64,000 bases of DNA from Pseudomonadota bacterium (GCA_023419375.1 JAEZYD010000060.1:35487-99486), one strand, 5' to 3'; counted from the first letter of the stretch, positions 26,514 to 35,525 are shown. The notes: generated by a model from the sequence alone, not told the origin. Made by a program: numbers and translations.

Positions 26514-27932
26514 ATGCAGCCCCAGCCAAACCAGAAGATTTACGAAATGCCCGATCCAGGCAAGACATCGGCGGCGTCAGGGCGCGCGCCCAAAGACCTC
26601 TCCGCTTTTTTTGCCAAAGAAGGCGTATGCGCCCTCTCGCACGCCTTTGACGCCAAAATCGCCATGCACCCCGGCACCGGCGGCAACATGATTGAGCCGG
26701 AGAGCATGCAGAGCCATATGGATCTGCTTTTGACCTCGCCCCTCAAGGGCAAAACCGTGGCATACATCCATGTGCCCTTTTGCCAGACGCACTGCCTGTA
26801 CTGCGGTTTTTACAACAAGGCCTATCACGAAAGCGACAGCCGCCTGTATGCCGATGCCCTGCTGGCGGAGCTGCAACTGTGGCGTGAGCGCAAGGCCGTG
26901 CAGAGCACGCCCGTTCACGCCGTGTATTTTGGCGGCGGCACCCCCACAGCCCTTGAAGCGGAAGACCTCCAGCGCATTCTTGAAGGCGTGCGCGAGGCGC
27001 TGCCGCTGGCCAACGACTGCGAAATCACGGTTGAAGGCAGGCTCACCAATTTCGGGCCTCGTAAAATGGAAGCCTGCCTTGAAGGCGGCGCAAACCGCTT
27101 TTCGCTGGGTGTGCAGAGCTTCCATACCTCCATCCGGCAGTCCATGGGGCGGCTGGGATCGCGCGAAGACATGGAGCGCGGCCTTGAGCAGCTTTTGAGC
27201 TACGATCAGGCCGCTGTCATTGTTGACCTTATTTACGGTTTCCCCAACCAGACGCTGGAACTCTGGCGCGAGGACATTGCCGTTGCCCAGTCCCTCAACC
27301 TTGACGGCGCGGACTGCTACCAGCTCAATGTGTACCGCCAGACCCCGCTTGGGCGCGGCATAGAACAGGGCAAAATCGCCCCCACGGCGGATATTCCCCT
27401 TCAGTCGGCCATGTACGCAGCAGCGGTGGAAGACATGGAAGGTGCCTTCTACCGCCGCCTTTCCCTCAGCCACTGGGCGCGTACCTCGCGCGAGCGCAAT
27501 CTTTACAATCTGTACGTCAAGGCCTCAGCCAACTGCCTTGCTTTCGGCCCCGGCGCAGGGGGCAATCTGGGCGGACATTTTTACATGAACAACAGCAACT
27601 ACGCAGAATGGCAGCAGGCGGTGCGTGACGGGCGCAAGCCTCTGGCCTTTGTGCAAAGCCCCCAGCGCCACTACTTCCTCTACAGGTCGATCGCCGAGTG
27701 TATGGAGCAGGGCTGGATGGATGTAAAAGGCCTTGAGCGTCGTTTTGCCCTGCCTCTTGGTCAAATATGGGAGCCAGTGCTTGCCCAGTGGCAACGCGCC
27801 CAGCTGCTTGAATGGCATGATGGCCGGGTGGTGCTCACCCTGGCCGGGCAATTCTGGCAGGTAAACCTCACACAACTTTTACTCAATTTTCTCAAGGCGA
27901 TGCTGGAGGAAAAGAATGTCGCTGCTGCGTAA
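26514..27932 (+). CDS. hutW: HutW/ChuW-type anaerobic heme-degrading radical SAM enzyme
   Basis: The 472-residue protein is a HemN-like radical SAM enzyme: the cluster motif C90-x3-C94-x2-C97 sits in VPFCQTHCLYCGFY, followed by YFGGGTPTAL and SLGVQSFH. The sequence after the barrel (LNVYRQTPLGRGIEQGK, CLAFGPGAGGNLGG) fits the HutW/ChuW branch, which opens the heme ring anaerobically by methyl transfer and releases iron, rather than coproporphyrinogen dehydrogenase. Context supports this: it heads an operon with a TonB receptor, HutX, flavodoxin and TonB. Its last 17 nt overlap the receptor gene. Confidence 0.88.
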   Translation: MQPQPNQKIYEMPDPGKTSAASGRAPKDLSAFFAKEGVCALSHAFDAKIAMHPGTGGNMIEPESMQSHMDLLLTSPLKGKTVAYIHVPFCQTHCLYCGFYNKAYHESDSRLYADALLAELQLWRERKAVQSTPVHAVYFGGGTPTALEAEDLQRILEGVREALPLANDCEITVEGRLTNFGPRKMEACLEGGANRFSLGVQSFHTSIRQSMGRLGSREDMERGLEQLLSYDQAAVIVDLIYGFPNQTLELWREDIAVAQSLNLDGADCYQLNVYRQTPLGRGIEQGKIAPTADIPLQSAMYAAAVEDMEGAFYRRLSLSHWARTSRERNLYNLYVKASANCLAFGPGAGGNLGGHFYMNNSNYAEWQQAVRDGRKPLAFVQSPQRHYFLYRSIAECMEQGWMDVKGLERRFALPLGQIWEPVLAQWQRAQLLEWHDGRVVLTLAGQFWQVNLTQLLLNFLKAMLEEKNVAAA

Positions 27933-30024
27933 ATTAAACGCCCAAGCCCTGCCCTTGGGCCTTGTTGGGCTGCTGCTCTGGGGAGCACCTGCCACGGCAC
28001 AGACCCTTGAGACGGAAACCGTCAAGGTTTCTGCCTCAAGGGTGGAAAAGGAACTGCTCGACGTGCCCATGTCGGTGAGCGTGGTCACCAAGGAACAGAT
28101 CAAGGAATCGACAGCGACAACTGTCGGCGGCCTTCTGGAAGACGTGCCCGGCGTTCAGGTTGTCAATTCGGGCGCGCAGGGGCTCAAGCGCATATCCCTG
28201 CGCGGCGAAAACCCCACCCGCGTGCTTATTCTCATTGACGGGCAAAAAATTGCCGAAAACAAGTCCATGGACGGCACGCCGCTGCTCGTTGACCCGGCCA
28301 TCATTGAGCGTATTGAGGTCATCAAGGGCCCTGCTTCGGTGCTCTACGGCTCCGAGGCGCTGGGCGGCGTTGTCAACATTATCACCAAGAAGGGCGGCAC
28401 CAAACCCATCCAGGGGCAGATAACCAGCAGCTACAACGGCTCAACCAAGGGCTTTGACGAAAGCCTGTCCATTTACGGCGCGTACAAGGGTTTCAAGTAC
28501 CGCGCCACGGGGTTCAACACCTATCAGCACAACCTTTCCACTCCTGACGGCGAGGCCCCGCATTCAAAGTTCAAGGAGCAGTCAGGCTCGGCCTTCCTGA
28601 GCTACGACTTCAGCGACAAATTCACCCTGGGCGGCTCCTATGAGCAGTTTTACAGCGATGTCATGGCCGGAACCACGGAAGACAATTCGTTTTACGTTGA
28701 TATCTCCCCCTGGGAGCGCAAAAAAGCCGCCGTCTTCATGGAGGCCAGAAACCTCACGTCCTTCCTGCCCAAGCTCCGGCTGGACGCCTTCTGGCAAGAC
28801 ACCCACAAAAAGATGCTCAACCATGTGGAGGCGACCTCCGGCACAACATCCGTGCTTATGAACAACTACGCGGACAACACCAACGAGCAATGGGGCGCGA
28901 GCATGCAGAGCGACTGGGCTCTGGGCGAAAGCAACTACCTCATCGCTGGCTATGAATTCAACCGCGACGGGCTGGATGCCGACACCAATACCTATTCCAA
29001 CATGTCCATTCCCATAAACGCCTTCATGACCAGAAAAATCAATTCTCTCACGCACTACAAGTACGAGGGATACATGGACACGCATGCCGTGTACGGCCTC
29101 ATGGAAACCAAGCTGCCGTGGGACTTCACCCTCAACTACGGTGTGCGCCAAACCTGGGTGCGCTCAACCATGAACACCGCGCGCGGCGACAAGACCACCA
29201 CATCCCAGATGATGGGCCCGCCCACCACCACGTATTCCAATCCCAGCGCTGGCGGCGAGGGCAGCTCGTGGGAATCGCAGCCGGTGTTCAACCTGTCGCT
29301 CATGTGGCAGGGCATTGACGACATGACCTTGCGGGCCGGTTTTTCGCAGGGGTTCAGGGTTCCCAACCTTCAGGAGAAATACATCATCTCCAGCATGGGC
29401 GGCGGCACAGTTGAGCCCAATGCCTCGCTCAAACCAGAGCACTCCAACAACTGGGAAGTGGGCGCTCGCTACGCCGCTCACGGGCTGGCTCTTGATGCGT
29501 CACTTTTCTACACCGTGGCTACGGACTACATTGCCACCGAACAGACCGGCAGCACCACCTACCGCTACCGCAACGTCAGCTCGGCCAAAACCCACGGCAT
29601 GGAACTGAGCGGCAGCTATGACCTGCCATTTGGCTTTACCCCCTACGTTTCCGCCACATGGATGAAACGCCAGTATGACAACGGCGACTACACCACGTGG
29701 AAAACCGGCGTGCCGGAATGGACAGGCCGGGCAGGCGTGCGCTCGCTCCACTCCGTTACAGATGACGTGGATATCATCGGCGATGTGTACGCCCGCTTTG
29801 CCAGCCAGACCCAGACCGAAAGCGGCTCCAGCCGTATCGAATACAAAAACGATGCGTGGACAACGGCCAACGCCATGCTGGGCGTGAAGTTCGGCAAAGA
29901 AAAACAGTATATGGTTGTGGGCGAAGTGCTGAACATTTTTAACCAAAAATATAGCCTTGAACCCAATGCCGCCATTTACGAACCTGGGGTTCACGCCAAC
30001 ATCAAGGTGAGTGTGGAATTTTAA
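27916..30024 (+). CDS. TonB-dependent outer-membrane receptor, probably for heme
   Basis: The 702-residue protein has a signal peptide (cleavage near residue 29, APATA-QT) and a plug domain with SVSVVTKEQIKE, VNSGAQGLKRISLRGE and VLYGSEALGGVVNIITKK. A 22-strand barrel ends in the terminal Phe (VSVEF) needed for BAM insertion. In the barrel GFRVPNLQEKY and NASLKPEHSNNWEVG resemble the FRAP/NPNL region conserved in heme receptors. GGAGG lies inside the end of hutW. Heme as the substrate follows mainly from the operon; other iron chelates cannot be excluded. Confidence 0.88.
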   Translation: MSLLRKLNAQALPLGLVGLLLWGAPATAQTLETETVKVSASRVEKELLDVPMSVSVVTKEQIKESTATTVGGLLEDVPGVQVVNSGAQGLKRISLRGENPTRVLILIDGQKIAENKSMDGTPLLVDPAIIERIEVIKGPASVLYGSEALGGVVNIITKKGGTKPIQGQITSSYNGSTKGFDESLSIYGAYKGFKYRATGFNTYQHNLSTPDGEAPHSKFKEQSGSAFLSYDFSDKFTLGGSYEQFYSDVMAGTTEDNSFYVDISPWERKKAAVFMEARNLTSFLPKLRLDAFWQDTHKKMLNHVEATSGTTSVLMNNYADNTNEQWGASMQSDWALGESNYLIAGYEFNRDGLDADTNTYSNMSIPINAFMTRKINSLTHYKYEGYMDTHAVYGLMETKLPWDFTLNYGVRQTWVRSTMNTARGDKTTTSQMMGPPTTTYSNPSAGGEGSSWESQPVFNLSLMWQGIDDMTLRAGFSQGFRVPNLQEKYIISSMGGGTVEPNASLKPEHSNNWEVGARYAAHGLALDASLFYTVATDYIATEQTGSTTYRYRNVSSAKTHGMELSGSYDLPFGFTPYVSATWMKRQYDNGDYTTWKTGVPEWTGRAGVRSLHSVTDDVDIIGDVYARFASQTQTESGSSRIEYKNDAWTTANAMLGVKFGKEKQYMVVGEVLNIFNQKYSLEPNAAIYEPGVHANIKVSVEF

Positions 30025-30028
30025 ATCA

Positions 30029-30089
30029 AATATCCGCCCTAGTATTGATATTGAATTTCGTATTCATTTTCTGTACAAGGGCGGATATT
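30029..30089 (+). promoter_or_regulatory. Nested inverted repeats between receptor and S-component genes
   Basis: AATATCCGCCCT (30029-30040) and its exact complement AGGGCGGATATT (30078-30089) frame 37 nt. Within the loop TTGAATTTCGTATTCAT (30051-30067) is itself an inverted repeat (TGAAT-N5-ATTCA) and resembles the Desulfovibrio Fur-box pattern as I remember it (WTGAAAATNATTTTCAW). The outer stem ends one base before the GGAG ribosome site of the S gene. It may control transcription or translation of the ECF genes. Confidence 0.5.
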
Positions 30090-30100
30090 GGAGTTGCACC

Positions 30101-30646
30101 ATGAGTGAACTGGTTCATCGATACTGGAGCGCCCACGAGCTCGTTGTCATTGGGGTTTTTGCCGCAGCGGCCAAGGTTTCCACACTTCTGGTGGCCCTGG
30201 CCGGGGGCGGCATGAATCCGGTTTCGCTGCTGCTGAAAAACCTGATCTACACGACCCTGCTGGTGGTAATGCTCTACAGGGTGCGCAAGGCAGGCACCTT
30301 GCTGCTGTTCTCGCTGGTCAGCATGCTTGTGAGCGCCCTGCTGCTCGGGGCCAGCATCACCCTGCTGCCAGCCATCTTGCTGGGCGCTCTCATGGCCGAG
30401 GCCTTTGTCGCCCTTGGCGGCGGCTACAGCCGGGCATGGGGCACGGTGTTGGCCGTGGGCGTGTACGACATCGTCAGCAGGGCCAGTTCGCTGGGGATTT
30501 CCTGGCTGTTCATGCGCGAAAACCCTTCCCTGCTCATGGCGGCTGTGCCGGTGGTCATATTGGGGTATCTGGGGGCGGCGGCGGGTCTGTTCACCGGGTA
30601 CAACGCTGTAAAGGAGCTGCGCCATGCGGGCATTGTTCGACAATAA
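30101..30646 (+). CDS. ECF transporter S component (MptD-like), candidate heme-binding subunit
   Basis: The start at MSELVHRYWSAHELVVIG (ATG 30101, GGAG at 30090) gives 181 residues with about five or six hydrophobic segments, the size of an ECF S component. The upstream in-frame extension crosses the inverted repeat and is rejected. ELVVIGVFAAAAKVSTLLVAL near the N-terminus, with the small-residue AAAAK pattern, is where S components touch the T subunit, and the sequence resembles the MptD/MptS group. It is encoded immediately before EcfT (23-nt overlap) and EcfAA'. The substrate is not visible from sequence; heme or a heme-derived tetrapyrrole is inferred from the operon. Confidence 0.8.
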   Translation: MSELVHRYWSAHELVVIGVFAAAAKVSTLLVALAGGGMNPVSLLLKNLIYTTLLVVMLYRVRKAGTLLLFSLVSMLVSALLLGASITLLPAILLGALMAEAFVALGGGYSRAWGTVLAVGVYDIVSRASSLGISWLFMRENPSLLMAAVPVVILGYLGAAAGLFTGYNAVKELRHAGIVRQ

Positions 30647-31403
30647 CACGGCAGACGCCGCAGGCTGGCTGCCAAAGGTGGACGCGCGCGCAAAACTGGC
30701 CCTGAGCGTGGTGGCGGCAATCGGATCTCTGGTTGTTTCAAACATTCAGGGGCAATTGCTGCTCTGCGAAATTTCCATGTGCTACGCGCTTTCTCTGCGC
30801 AAACCCAAGGCGCTGCTTTGGGCATATGCTTTCTTTACCCTCATGTGCGGCATGGCAATGGGCTGCATGTGGATCATGGGGCAGTTCATGCCGTCGCTCA
30901 ACAAAGCCGGATTTACAGGGCTTGTTGTTCCCTTTTTGCGCATGCTCACCATGCTGCACGTGGTTTTGCCCATGGCGCTTTCCACTCGTGTGCAGGATCT
31001 GCTCAACGCCTTGCGCGGCATGCGGCTGCCGTTCTGCATCTACCTGCCCGCGGCAGTTGTGGTGCGCTTTATCCCCACCTTTCTGGCCGATGTGCAGCAG
31101 GTCACGGAATCGCTGCGGCTTCGGGGCTACAGGCTTTCACCATGGGGTATTACACGGCATCCGGTGCAGAGCATGCGACTGCTGTTCACTCCCCTGCTGT
31201 TCCGCTCGCTGCGCACTTCAGAAGACCTTGGCATCGCGGCGGAACTCAAGGGGCTGGGCTACGGAAAAACCATGACCCCCTATAAAACCTGCCATTGGGC
31301 CCTGCGCGATACCCTGCTGCTGATTGCGGCCTGTGCGGCGCTGGCGGCGGCTCTGGCGCTGCAAATGCATCTGGGCGGAACCAGCCTTGGAGGAATGCGC
31401 TGA
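30624..31403 (+). CDS. ecfT: ECF transporter T component (EcfT)
   Basis: The 259-residue membrane protein has several hydrophobic segments and the long cytoplasmic coupling helices with the paired small-residue-Arg/Lys-Gly motifs of EcfT: SLRLRGYRLS and AAELKGLGYGK. These helices connect the S subunit with the two ATPase halves. AAGGAG lies within the end of the S gene, and the stop codon overlaps the ATPase start (TGATG), so the module is translationally coupled. Confidence 0.88.
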   Translation: MRALFDNNTADAAGWLPKVDARAKLALSVVAAIGSLVVSNIQGQLLLCEISMCYALSLRKPKALLWAYAFFTLMCGMAMGCMWIMGQFMPSLNKAGFTGLVVPFLRMLTMLHVVLPMALSTRVQDLLNALRGMRLPFCIYLPAAVVVRFIPTFLADVQQVTESLRLRGYRLSPWGITRHPVQSMRLLFTPLLFRSLRTSEDLGIAAELKGLGYGKTMTPYKTCHWALRDTLLLIAACAALAAALALQMHLGGTSLGGMR

Positions 31404-32902
31404 TGCTGCGTTGCGAAAACGTCACCTACACCTATCCGCACCAGCAAAGCCCTGCCGTGCGCGACCTCAGCCTGAGCGTGAAGCCGGGCGAACTCGTACT
31501 CTGCACCGGCGCAAGCGGCTGCGGCAAATCCACGCTCATCCGGCTGCTCAACGGCCTGTGCCCCCACTACTTCAGCGGTACGCTGCAAGGCCGGGTGCTG
31601 GTCAACGGCACACCCACCACGGAGCAGACCCCGCCCCAGCTTGCCCGTCAGGCTGGGACCCTGTTTCAGGATCCAGAGCAGCAGTTTTTTGCCCTTAATG
31701 TTGAGGACGAACTTTCGTTTGCCCTTGAGTGGCAGGGCCTTGGCATTGAAACCATGCGTCATGCCGTTGCCGGGGCCGTCAGGCAGTTTGGCCTGGAGGA
31801 AATTTGCCGATCATCCATACATCAGCTTTCTGAAGGCCAAAAGCAGAAGGTCGGCCTTGCCTCCCTGTGGACCCAGCGCCCGCAGGCCCTTGTACTGGAC
31901 GAACCCACGGCAAACCTTGATCCGGAATCAACGGCCGAACTGGCCCTCAAGCTGGCCCAGCTCAAGGAGCGCGGCATGGCGATTCTGGTGGTTGATCACA
32001 GGCTCTACTGGCTGGCTGACGTGGTGGACAGGGTTGTTGTGATGCGCGAGGGGCGCATTGAGGCGGAAGGCGACTTTGCCATGCTGCACGATGCGGAACT
32101 GCGGCGGCGCTTCGGCCTGCGCGAGGCCCGCGTTCCCGATGCACGGCGCACCCTGCCCGGCTGCACCAGCGCCCACGGGCTGCTACAGGCCCGCAACCTC
32201 ACCCATGCGCACAAGGGCCGCAAGCCCCTCTATGAAGGCGTCAATTTTGACCTGCCCGGCGGCGTCACTGCCATTATTGGGCACAACGGAGCGGGCAAAA
32301 CCACATTGGCCCGGATTCTTGCCGGCCTCGATCAGCAGCAGAGCGGTGAAATCCTCATTCGCGACCAACCGTGCGATGCAAGACAACGCATGCGCCATAG
32401 CGGCCTGGTCTTGCAGAACGCCGACCATCAACTGCACATGCGCACTGTGGAGCAGGAGGTGCAGACCTGTCTGGAACTGGCCGGGCAAAAGGCCCCGGAC
32501 CATGCGCGCATGCTGCTTGAAGAATTCGGCCTGCTGCCTCTGGCGGGGCGGCATCCGCAGTCGCTTTCCGGCGGGGAAAAACAGCGTCTGGTGGTTGCCT
32601 GCGCTCTGGCAAAGCGCCCTTCCCTGCTCATTCTGGACGAACCTACCAGCGGCCTTGACGGAGCCAACATGCACAGGCTTGCAGCCGCCATTGAGCGGCA
32701 GGCCCATCAGGAACGCAGCGTGCTGCTCATCACGCACGATCTGGAGCTGCTGGCGGGCATGGGGCGGCAAGCTCTGCGCTTACCGCTGGTCAGCCCCGAG
32801 CACATCGAAATTCCGCAGGCGGGAACTCCCGCCCGTGAGCAGCACGGCAATACCCCGAGCGTCAACTCCCAACACAAAAACTCCACCGCCCAAGCGGTGT
32901 AA
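31403..32902 (+). CDS. Fused ECF transporter ATPase (two ABC domains, EcfAA')
   Basis: Starting at MLRCENVTYTYPHQQ (ATG 31403) the 499-residue protein holds two complete ATPase domains. The first has Walker A GASGCGKST (residues 36-44), signature LSEGQKQKVGLASLW and LVLDEPTANLDPE. The second has GHNGAGKTT, LSGGEKQRLVVACAL and LLILDEPTSGLDG. Fusion of the two ECF ATPases is common in single-substrate (group I) transporters. It energises import by the S and T subunits. The last 40 residues are a Gln/Thr/Pro-rich tail without a motif. Confidence 0.92.
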   Translation: MLRCENVTYTYPHQQSPAVRDLSLSVKPGELVLCTGASGCGKSTLIRLLNGLCPHYFSGTLQGRVLVNGTPTTEQTPPQLARQAGTLFQDPEQQFFALNVEDELSFALEWQGLGIETMRHAVAGAVRQFGLEEICRSSIHQLSEGQKQKVGLASLWTQRPQALVLDEPTANLDPESTAELALKLAQLKERGMAILVVDHRLYWLADVVDRVVVMREGRIEAEGDFAMLHDAELRRRFGLREARVPDARRTLPGCTSAHGLLQARNLTHAHKGRKPLYEGVNFDLPGGVTAIIGHNGAGKTTLARILAGLDQQQSGEILIRDQPCDARQRMRHSGLVLQNADHQLHMRTVEQEVQTCLELAGQKAPDHARMLLEEFGLLPLAGRHPQSLSGGEKQRLVVACALAKRPSLLILDEPTSGLDGANMHRLAAAIERQAHQERSVLLITHDLELLAGMGRQALRLPLVSPEHIEIPQAGTPAREQHGNTPSVNSQHKNSTAQAV

Positions 32903-32913
32903 AGGAAGCCGCC

Positions 32914-33438
32914 ATGACAACGGCAAACGGCAACACGCTGGCAGACAAGGTAGCGGCCCTGCTGGCCGAGAAAAAAATGGTCATGCTGGACACGCTGGCC
33001 CAAACCTGCGGCGTCAGCGAACTTCAGGCGGCGGAAGCACTGCCCCAGCCCATGCGGGCCTTTGCCGCAGCGGCGGACTTTGACGCCATATGGGCCGACC
33101 TTACCGCCTGGGAATTCGCCACGTTCATCATGCGCCACGGCGGCAGCGTTGTGGAGATCAAGGGGCAGATCCCCGCGGGCAAGCACGGCGGCGGCTATTT
33201 CAACCTTGATTACGGCTGCCCGCTGGGCGGGCACATTTGCAGCAGCAACATTGCCCACATGGCTTTTTTGTCCCTGCCTTTCATGGGGTTGGAAAGTCAC
33301 AGCATCCAGTTTTTTGATGCAGCGGGCGCTGTTGTGTTTTCCATCTATGTGGGACGCGAAAACCGCGCGCTCATCCCCTCGGTAAAAGAACGCTTTCTGG
33401 CGCTGCGTGCGGCGCTGGGCAAGGAGAATGTGCAATGA
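32914..33438 (+). CDS. hutX: HutX/ChuX-like cytoplasmic heme-utilisation protein
   Basis: The 174-residue protein shows the HutX/ChuX pattern: an N-terminal helical part (ADKVAALLAEKKMVMLDTLAQTCGVSE, helix-turn-helix-like) and the heme-carrier domain with WADLTAWEFATFIMRHGGSVVEIKG and GHICSSNIAHMAFLSLPFMGLESHSIQFF. In Vibrio and E. coli O157 this protein carries heme in the cytoplasm and works with HutW/ChuW. The gene overlaps the flavodoxin gene by ATGA. Confidence 0.88.
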   Translation: MTTANGNTLADKVAALLAEKKMVMLDTLAQTCGVSELQAAEALPQPMRAFAAAADFDAIWADLTAWEFATFIMRHGGSVVEIKGQIPAGKHGGGYFNLDYGCPLGGHICSSNIAHMAFLSLPFMGLESHSIQFFDAAGAVVFSIYVGRENRALIPSVKERFLALRAALGKENVQ

Positions 33439-33944
33439 AAACTCTGGTGGTATACTCCTCCCGCACTGGCAATACGGAAAAGGTGGCCCGTGCCGTGGCC
33501 GAGGGCCTGCACGACTGCGATATTTACCCTGTAAAGGATGCCCCGAACCCCAGCGATTATGATTTTGTGGCCGTGGGCTACTGGGTGGACAAAGGCATGC
33601 CTGATGCCGATGCCAAACGGTATCTTGAGAGCATCGAAAACTGCACCGTGGCCCTGTTTGGCACCCTTGGGGCGTGGCCGGACTCGGAACACGCCGCAGA
33701 CTGCAAAAAAAAGGGAGAGGCCCTGCTCAACGAGCCACAACGCGGCAACAGGGTTCTGGGGTCATTCCTGTGTCAGGGCCGCGTTGACCCGGCGGTGGTG
33801 GCCATGATGCAGAAAATGGCCGACAACGCGCACCCCATGACGGACGAACGCCGCGCCCGCCTTGAAGAAGCCGCCAGGCATCCCGACCAGGAAGACTGCC
33901 GACAGGCGCGGGAATACATTTCGGCTCTTGCAGCCACGGTATAA
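33435..33944 (+). CDS. Flavodoxin-family protein of the heme operon (HmuF/BilS-like)
   Basis: The 169-residue protein begins MKTLVVYSSRTGNTEKVARAVAEGL, the FMN phosphate-binding loop of flavodoxins, followed by YDFVAVGYWVDKGMPDADA and the isoalloxazine-loop region FGTLGAWPDSEHA. A C-terminal extension (MTDERRARLEEAARHPDQEDC) marks the subgroup found in heme-use operons of anaerobes such as Fusobacterium. It is likely the electron donor for the radical SAM enzyme HutW or a downstream linear-tetrapyrrole reduction. Translational overlap with hutX supports a shared pathway. Confidence 0.87.
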   Translation: MKTLVVYSSRTGNTEKVARAVAEGLHDCDIYPVKDAPNPSDYDFVAVGYWVDKGMPDADAKRYLESIENCTVALFGTLGAWPDSEHAADCKKKGEALLNEPQRGNRVLGSFLCQGRVDPAVVAMMQKMADNAHPMTDERRARLEEAARHPDQEDCRQAREYISALAATV

Positions 33945-34017
33945 CAGAACAGGCCCGCCTGCGGCGGCGCCGCAATACCCTGCCGCAGGCGACCTTGCAC
34001 GCATGGAGGTCAACATC

Positions 34018-34845
34018 ATGAAAAAACTGTCAGTCTTGCCCGGTCTGCGTTCAGGATCAACCATGGCTTCGCTGACGTTGCACGGTGGCCTTATCGCCCT
34101 TGCCCTGCTGATGGGTGGGCAGGCCTCCTTGCCGCAGGAAAAGGTCTATCGGGTGTCGCTTGCGCAGATGGCAGCCAGCGTTCGCCCCGCTGCTGCCCCA
34201 GGCCTGCCGGATGGGGGAGCGGCAGCTCCGGCGAAGGCGATCACGCCGCAAGAGGTGCTAAAGCCGCAGGAAAAGCAGCAGCCCCAGCCGCAGCCTGTGA
34301 GCAATATGGCGCAGGCGTCTGAAAAAATGGTTTCGCCAGTCAAAAAAAAGAGCAGCGCGAACAAGCCCCCACAACAAGCAGTACAGCGGGATGTACAGCG
34401 GGCCGCATCGGCCAAGCCTGTGCAAACCGCCGTTGCCGTGCAGACGCAGCAGCAAACCGCCGCAGAGGCTGCCCCCGGCTCAGGTGTTGAGGCGCAGGCC
34501 AGGGGCGTTGCAGACGGCAAAGGAACCGCAGGGCATGGAAAAAACGGCGCGGAATCAGGCGGCGCAGCCAGCCCAAGCGTGCTGCACAAACTGCTGGGGG
34601 CCATAGAACAGTATAAAAACTACCCCAAGCACGCACGGCGCACCGGAGCCGAGGGCACAGCCATCCTGCTGGTGCAGGTGGGCAACGATGGCAAGGTCAC
34701 TGGCTCCTCGTTGCACAGGGGCAGCGGTCATGGCGTGCTGGATTCGGCCACGGAGCAGTTGGGTACAAGGCTTGCCGGTCTGGATACCGGAGTTCGCGGC
34801 AGCAGCTTTAGCGTGCGGGTGCCTGTGGAATATTCGCTCCACTAG
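34018..34845 (+). CDS. tonB: TonB energy transducer
   Basis: The start at MKKLSVLPGLRSGS (ATG 34018) has GGAGG upstream; a start five codons earlier is possible. The 275-residue protein has one N-terminal membrane segment (MASLTLHGGLIALALLMGG), a Pro/Ala/Lys/Gln-rich periplasmic linker (residues 50-185) and a C-terminal TonB box-binding domain (LLGAIEQYKNYPKHARRTGAEGTAILLVQVG, ending in VRVPVEYSLH). It carries proton-motive energy from ExbBD to the receptor of this operon. No exbBD genes are adjacent, so it must borrow a distant pair. Confidence 0.9.
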   Translation: MKKLSVLPGLRSGSTMASLTLHGGLIALALLMGGQASLPQEKVYRVSLAQMAASVRPAAAPGLPDGGAAAPAKAITPQEVLKPQEKQQPQPQPVSNMAQASEKMVSPVKKKSSANKPPQQAVQRDVQRAASAKPVQTAVAVQTQQQTAAEAAPGSGVEAQARGVADGKGTAGHGKNGAESGGAASPSVLHKLLGAIEQYKNYPKHARRTGAEGTAILLVQVGNDGKVTGSSLHRGSGHGVLDSATEQLGTRLAGLDTGVRGSSFSVRVPVEYSLH

Positions 34846-34939
34846 AGCGGGTTGGCCGAGAGTGCCCCGCAAGCGCTGATGGTGCGAAAATCGCCCTGTT
34901 GAGGCATGCAAAAGCCCGCAAGGCCCGCTTTGGGTGCGG

Positions 34940-35458
34940 TCAGTCTTTTACAAACTCGTTGCGATGCACGATTGCTGGCGGAGCCTTGGGGCTTGCCGCA
35001 TGTTGCTTTGTGGCGTGCTCTTCGCGCAGGGCTTCGGTTTGTTGCTGCCAATGCTCCCACTCGCTCCGCGTATGGTGCATGTACAGCACAAACTGCCGCC
35101 AGCGCAGCATTACATCCTCAGGAATGACGTGCTCCAGCTCGCAGGCCACGCTTGCGGCTCTGTCTTCTGAAAGTTGCAGTACATTCTGAAAAAAGTCTTT
35201 CAGCACCATGTTGCGGTGCGCCAGTTCCTGCCCGGCACGAAGCCCTTTTTCAGTCAGATTTACAAGACTGTACGGGGCGTAGGTCACGTAGCCGCGCTTT
35301 GCCAGCTCGCGCAGGGCGTTGGTTACAGAGGGGCGGGCAACTCCGGCGGCATCGGCAATGTCGCTGGGCCTACAGGCCCCGGCGGCAAATTCCTGCCTGA
35401 AAATAATGGCGAGATAATTTTCCAGCGCTGGCGAAAGCTGCTTTTCGGCTTCGGGCAT
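34940..35458 (-). CDS. DtxR/MntR-family metal-dependent transcriptional regulator
   Basis: The 172-residue protein has the DtxR-family winged helix (LENYLAIIFRQEF, RPSDIADAAGVARPSVTNALRELAKRGYVTYAPYSLVNLTEKG) and the metal-binding dimerisation domain (HRNMVLKDFFQNVLQLSEDRAASVACELEHVIPEDVMLRW), with the ELEH and C residues typical of metal sites. It lacks the C-terminal SH3 domain, as MntR does. It stands between the heme operon and the MATE gene, both preceded by the same TTAGTTAARACTAA inverted repeat, and is the natural candidate repressor. Its metal (Fe or Mn) is unknown. GGAG precedes the ATG. Confidence 0.88.
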   Translation of the reverse strand: MPEAEKQLSPALENYLAIIFRQEFAAGACRPSDIADAAGVARPSVTNALRELAKRGYVTYAPYSLVNLTEKGLRAGQELAHRNMVLKDFFQNVLQLSEDRAASVACELEHVIPEDVMLRWRQFVLYMHHTRSEWEHWQQQTEALREEHATKQHAASPKAPPAIVHRNEFVKD

Positions 35459-35473
35459 TGGGGGCGGCTCCTT

Positions 35474-35525
35474 GGTATACCTCTGTCTAACATTCTTTGA
35501 ATGCTGTTAACTTGTAGGGTATATC
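35474..35525 (-). promoter_or_regulatory. Palindrome-rich leader of the DtxR-family gene
   Basis: CATTC-TTT-GAATG (35491-35503) is a perfect 13-base inverted repeat 33 nt upstream of the start codon, flanked by GGTATACC (35474-35481) and a GGGTATATC copy (35517-35525). Possibly an autoregulatory operator; it does not match the TTAGTTAARACTAA box. Confidence 0.35.
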
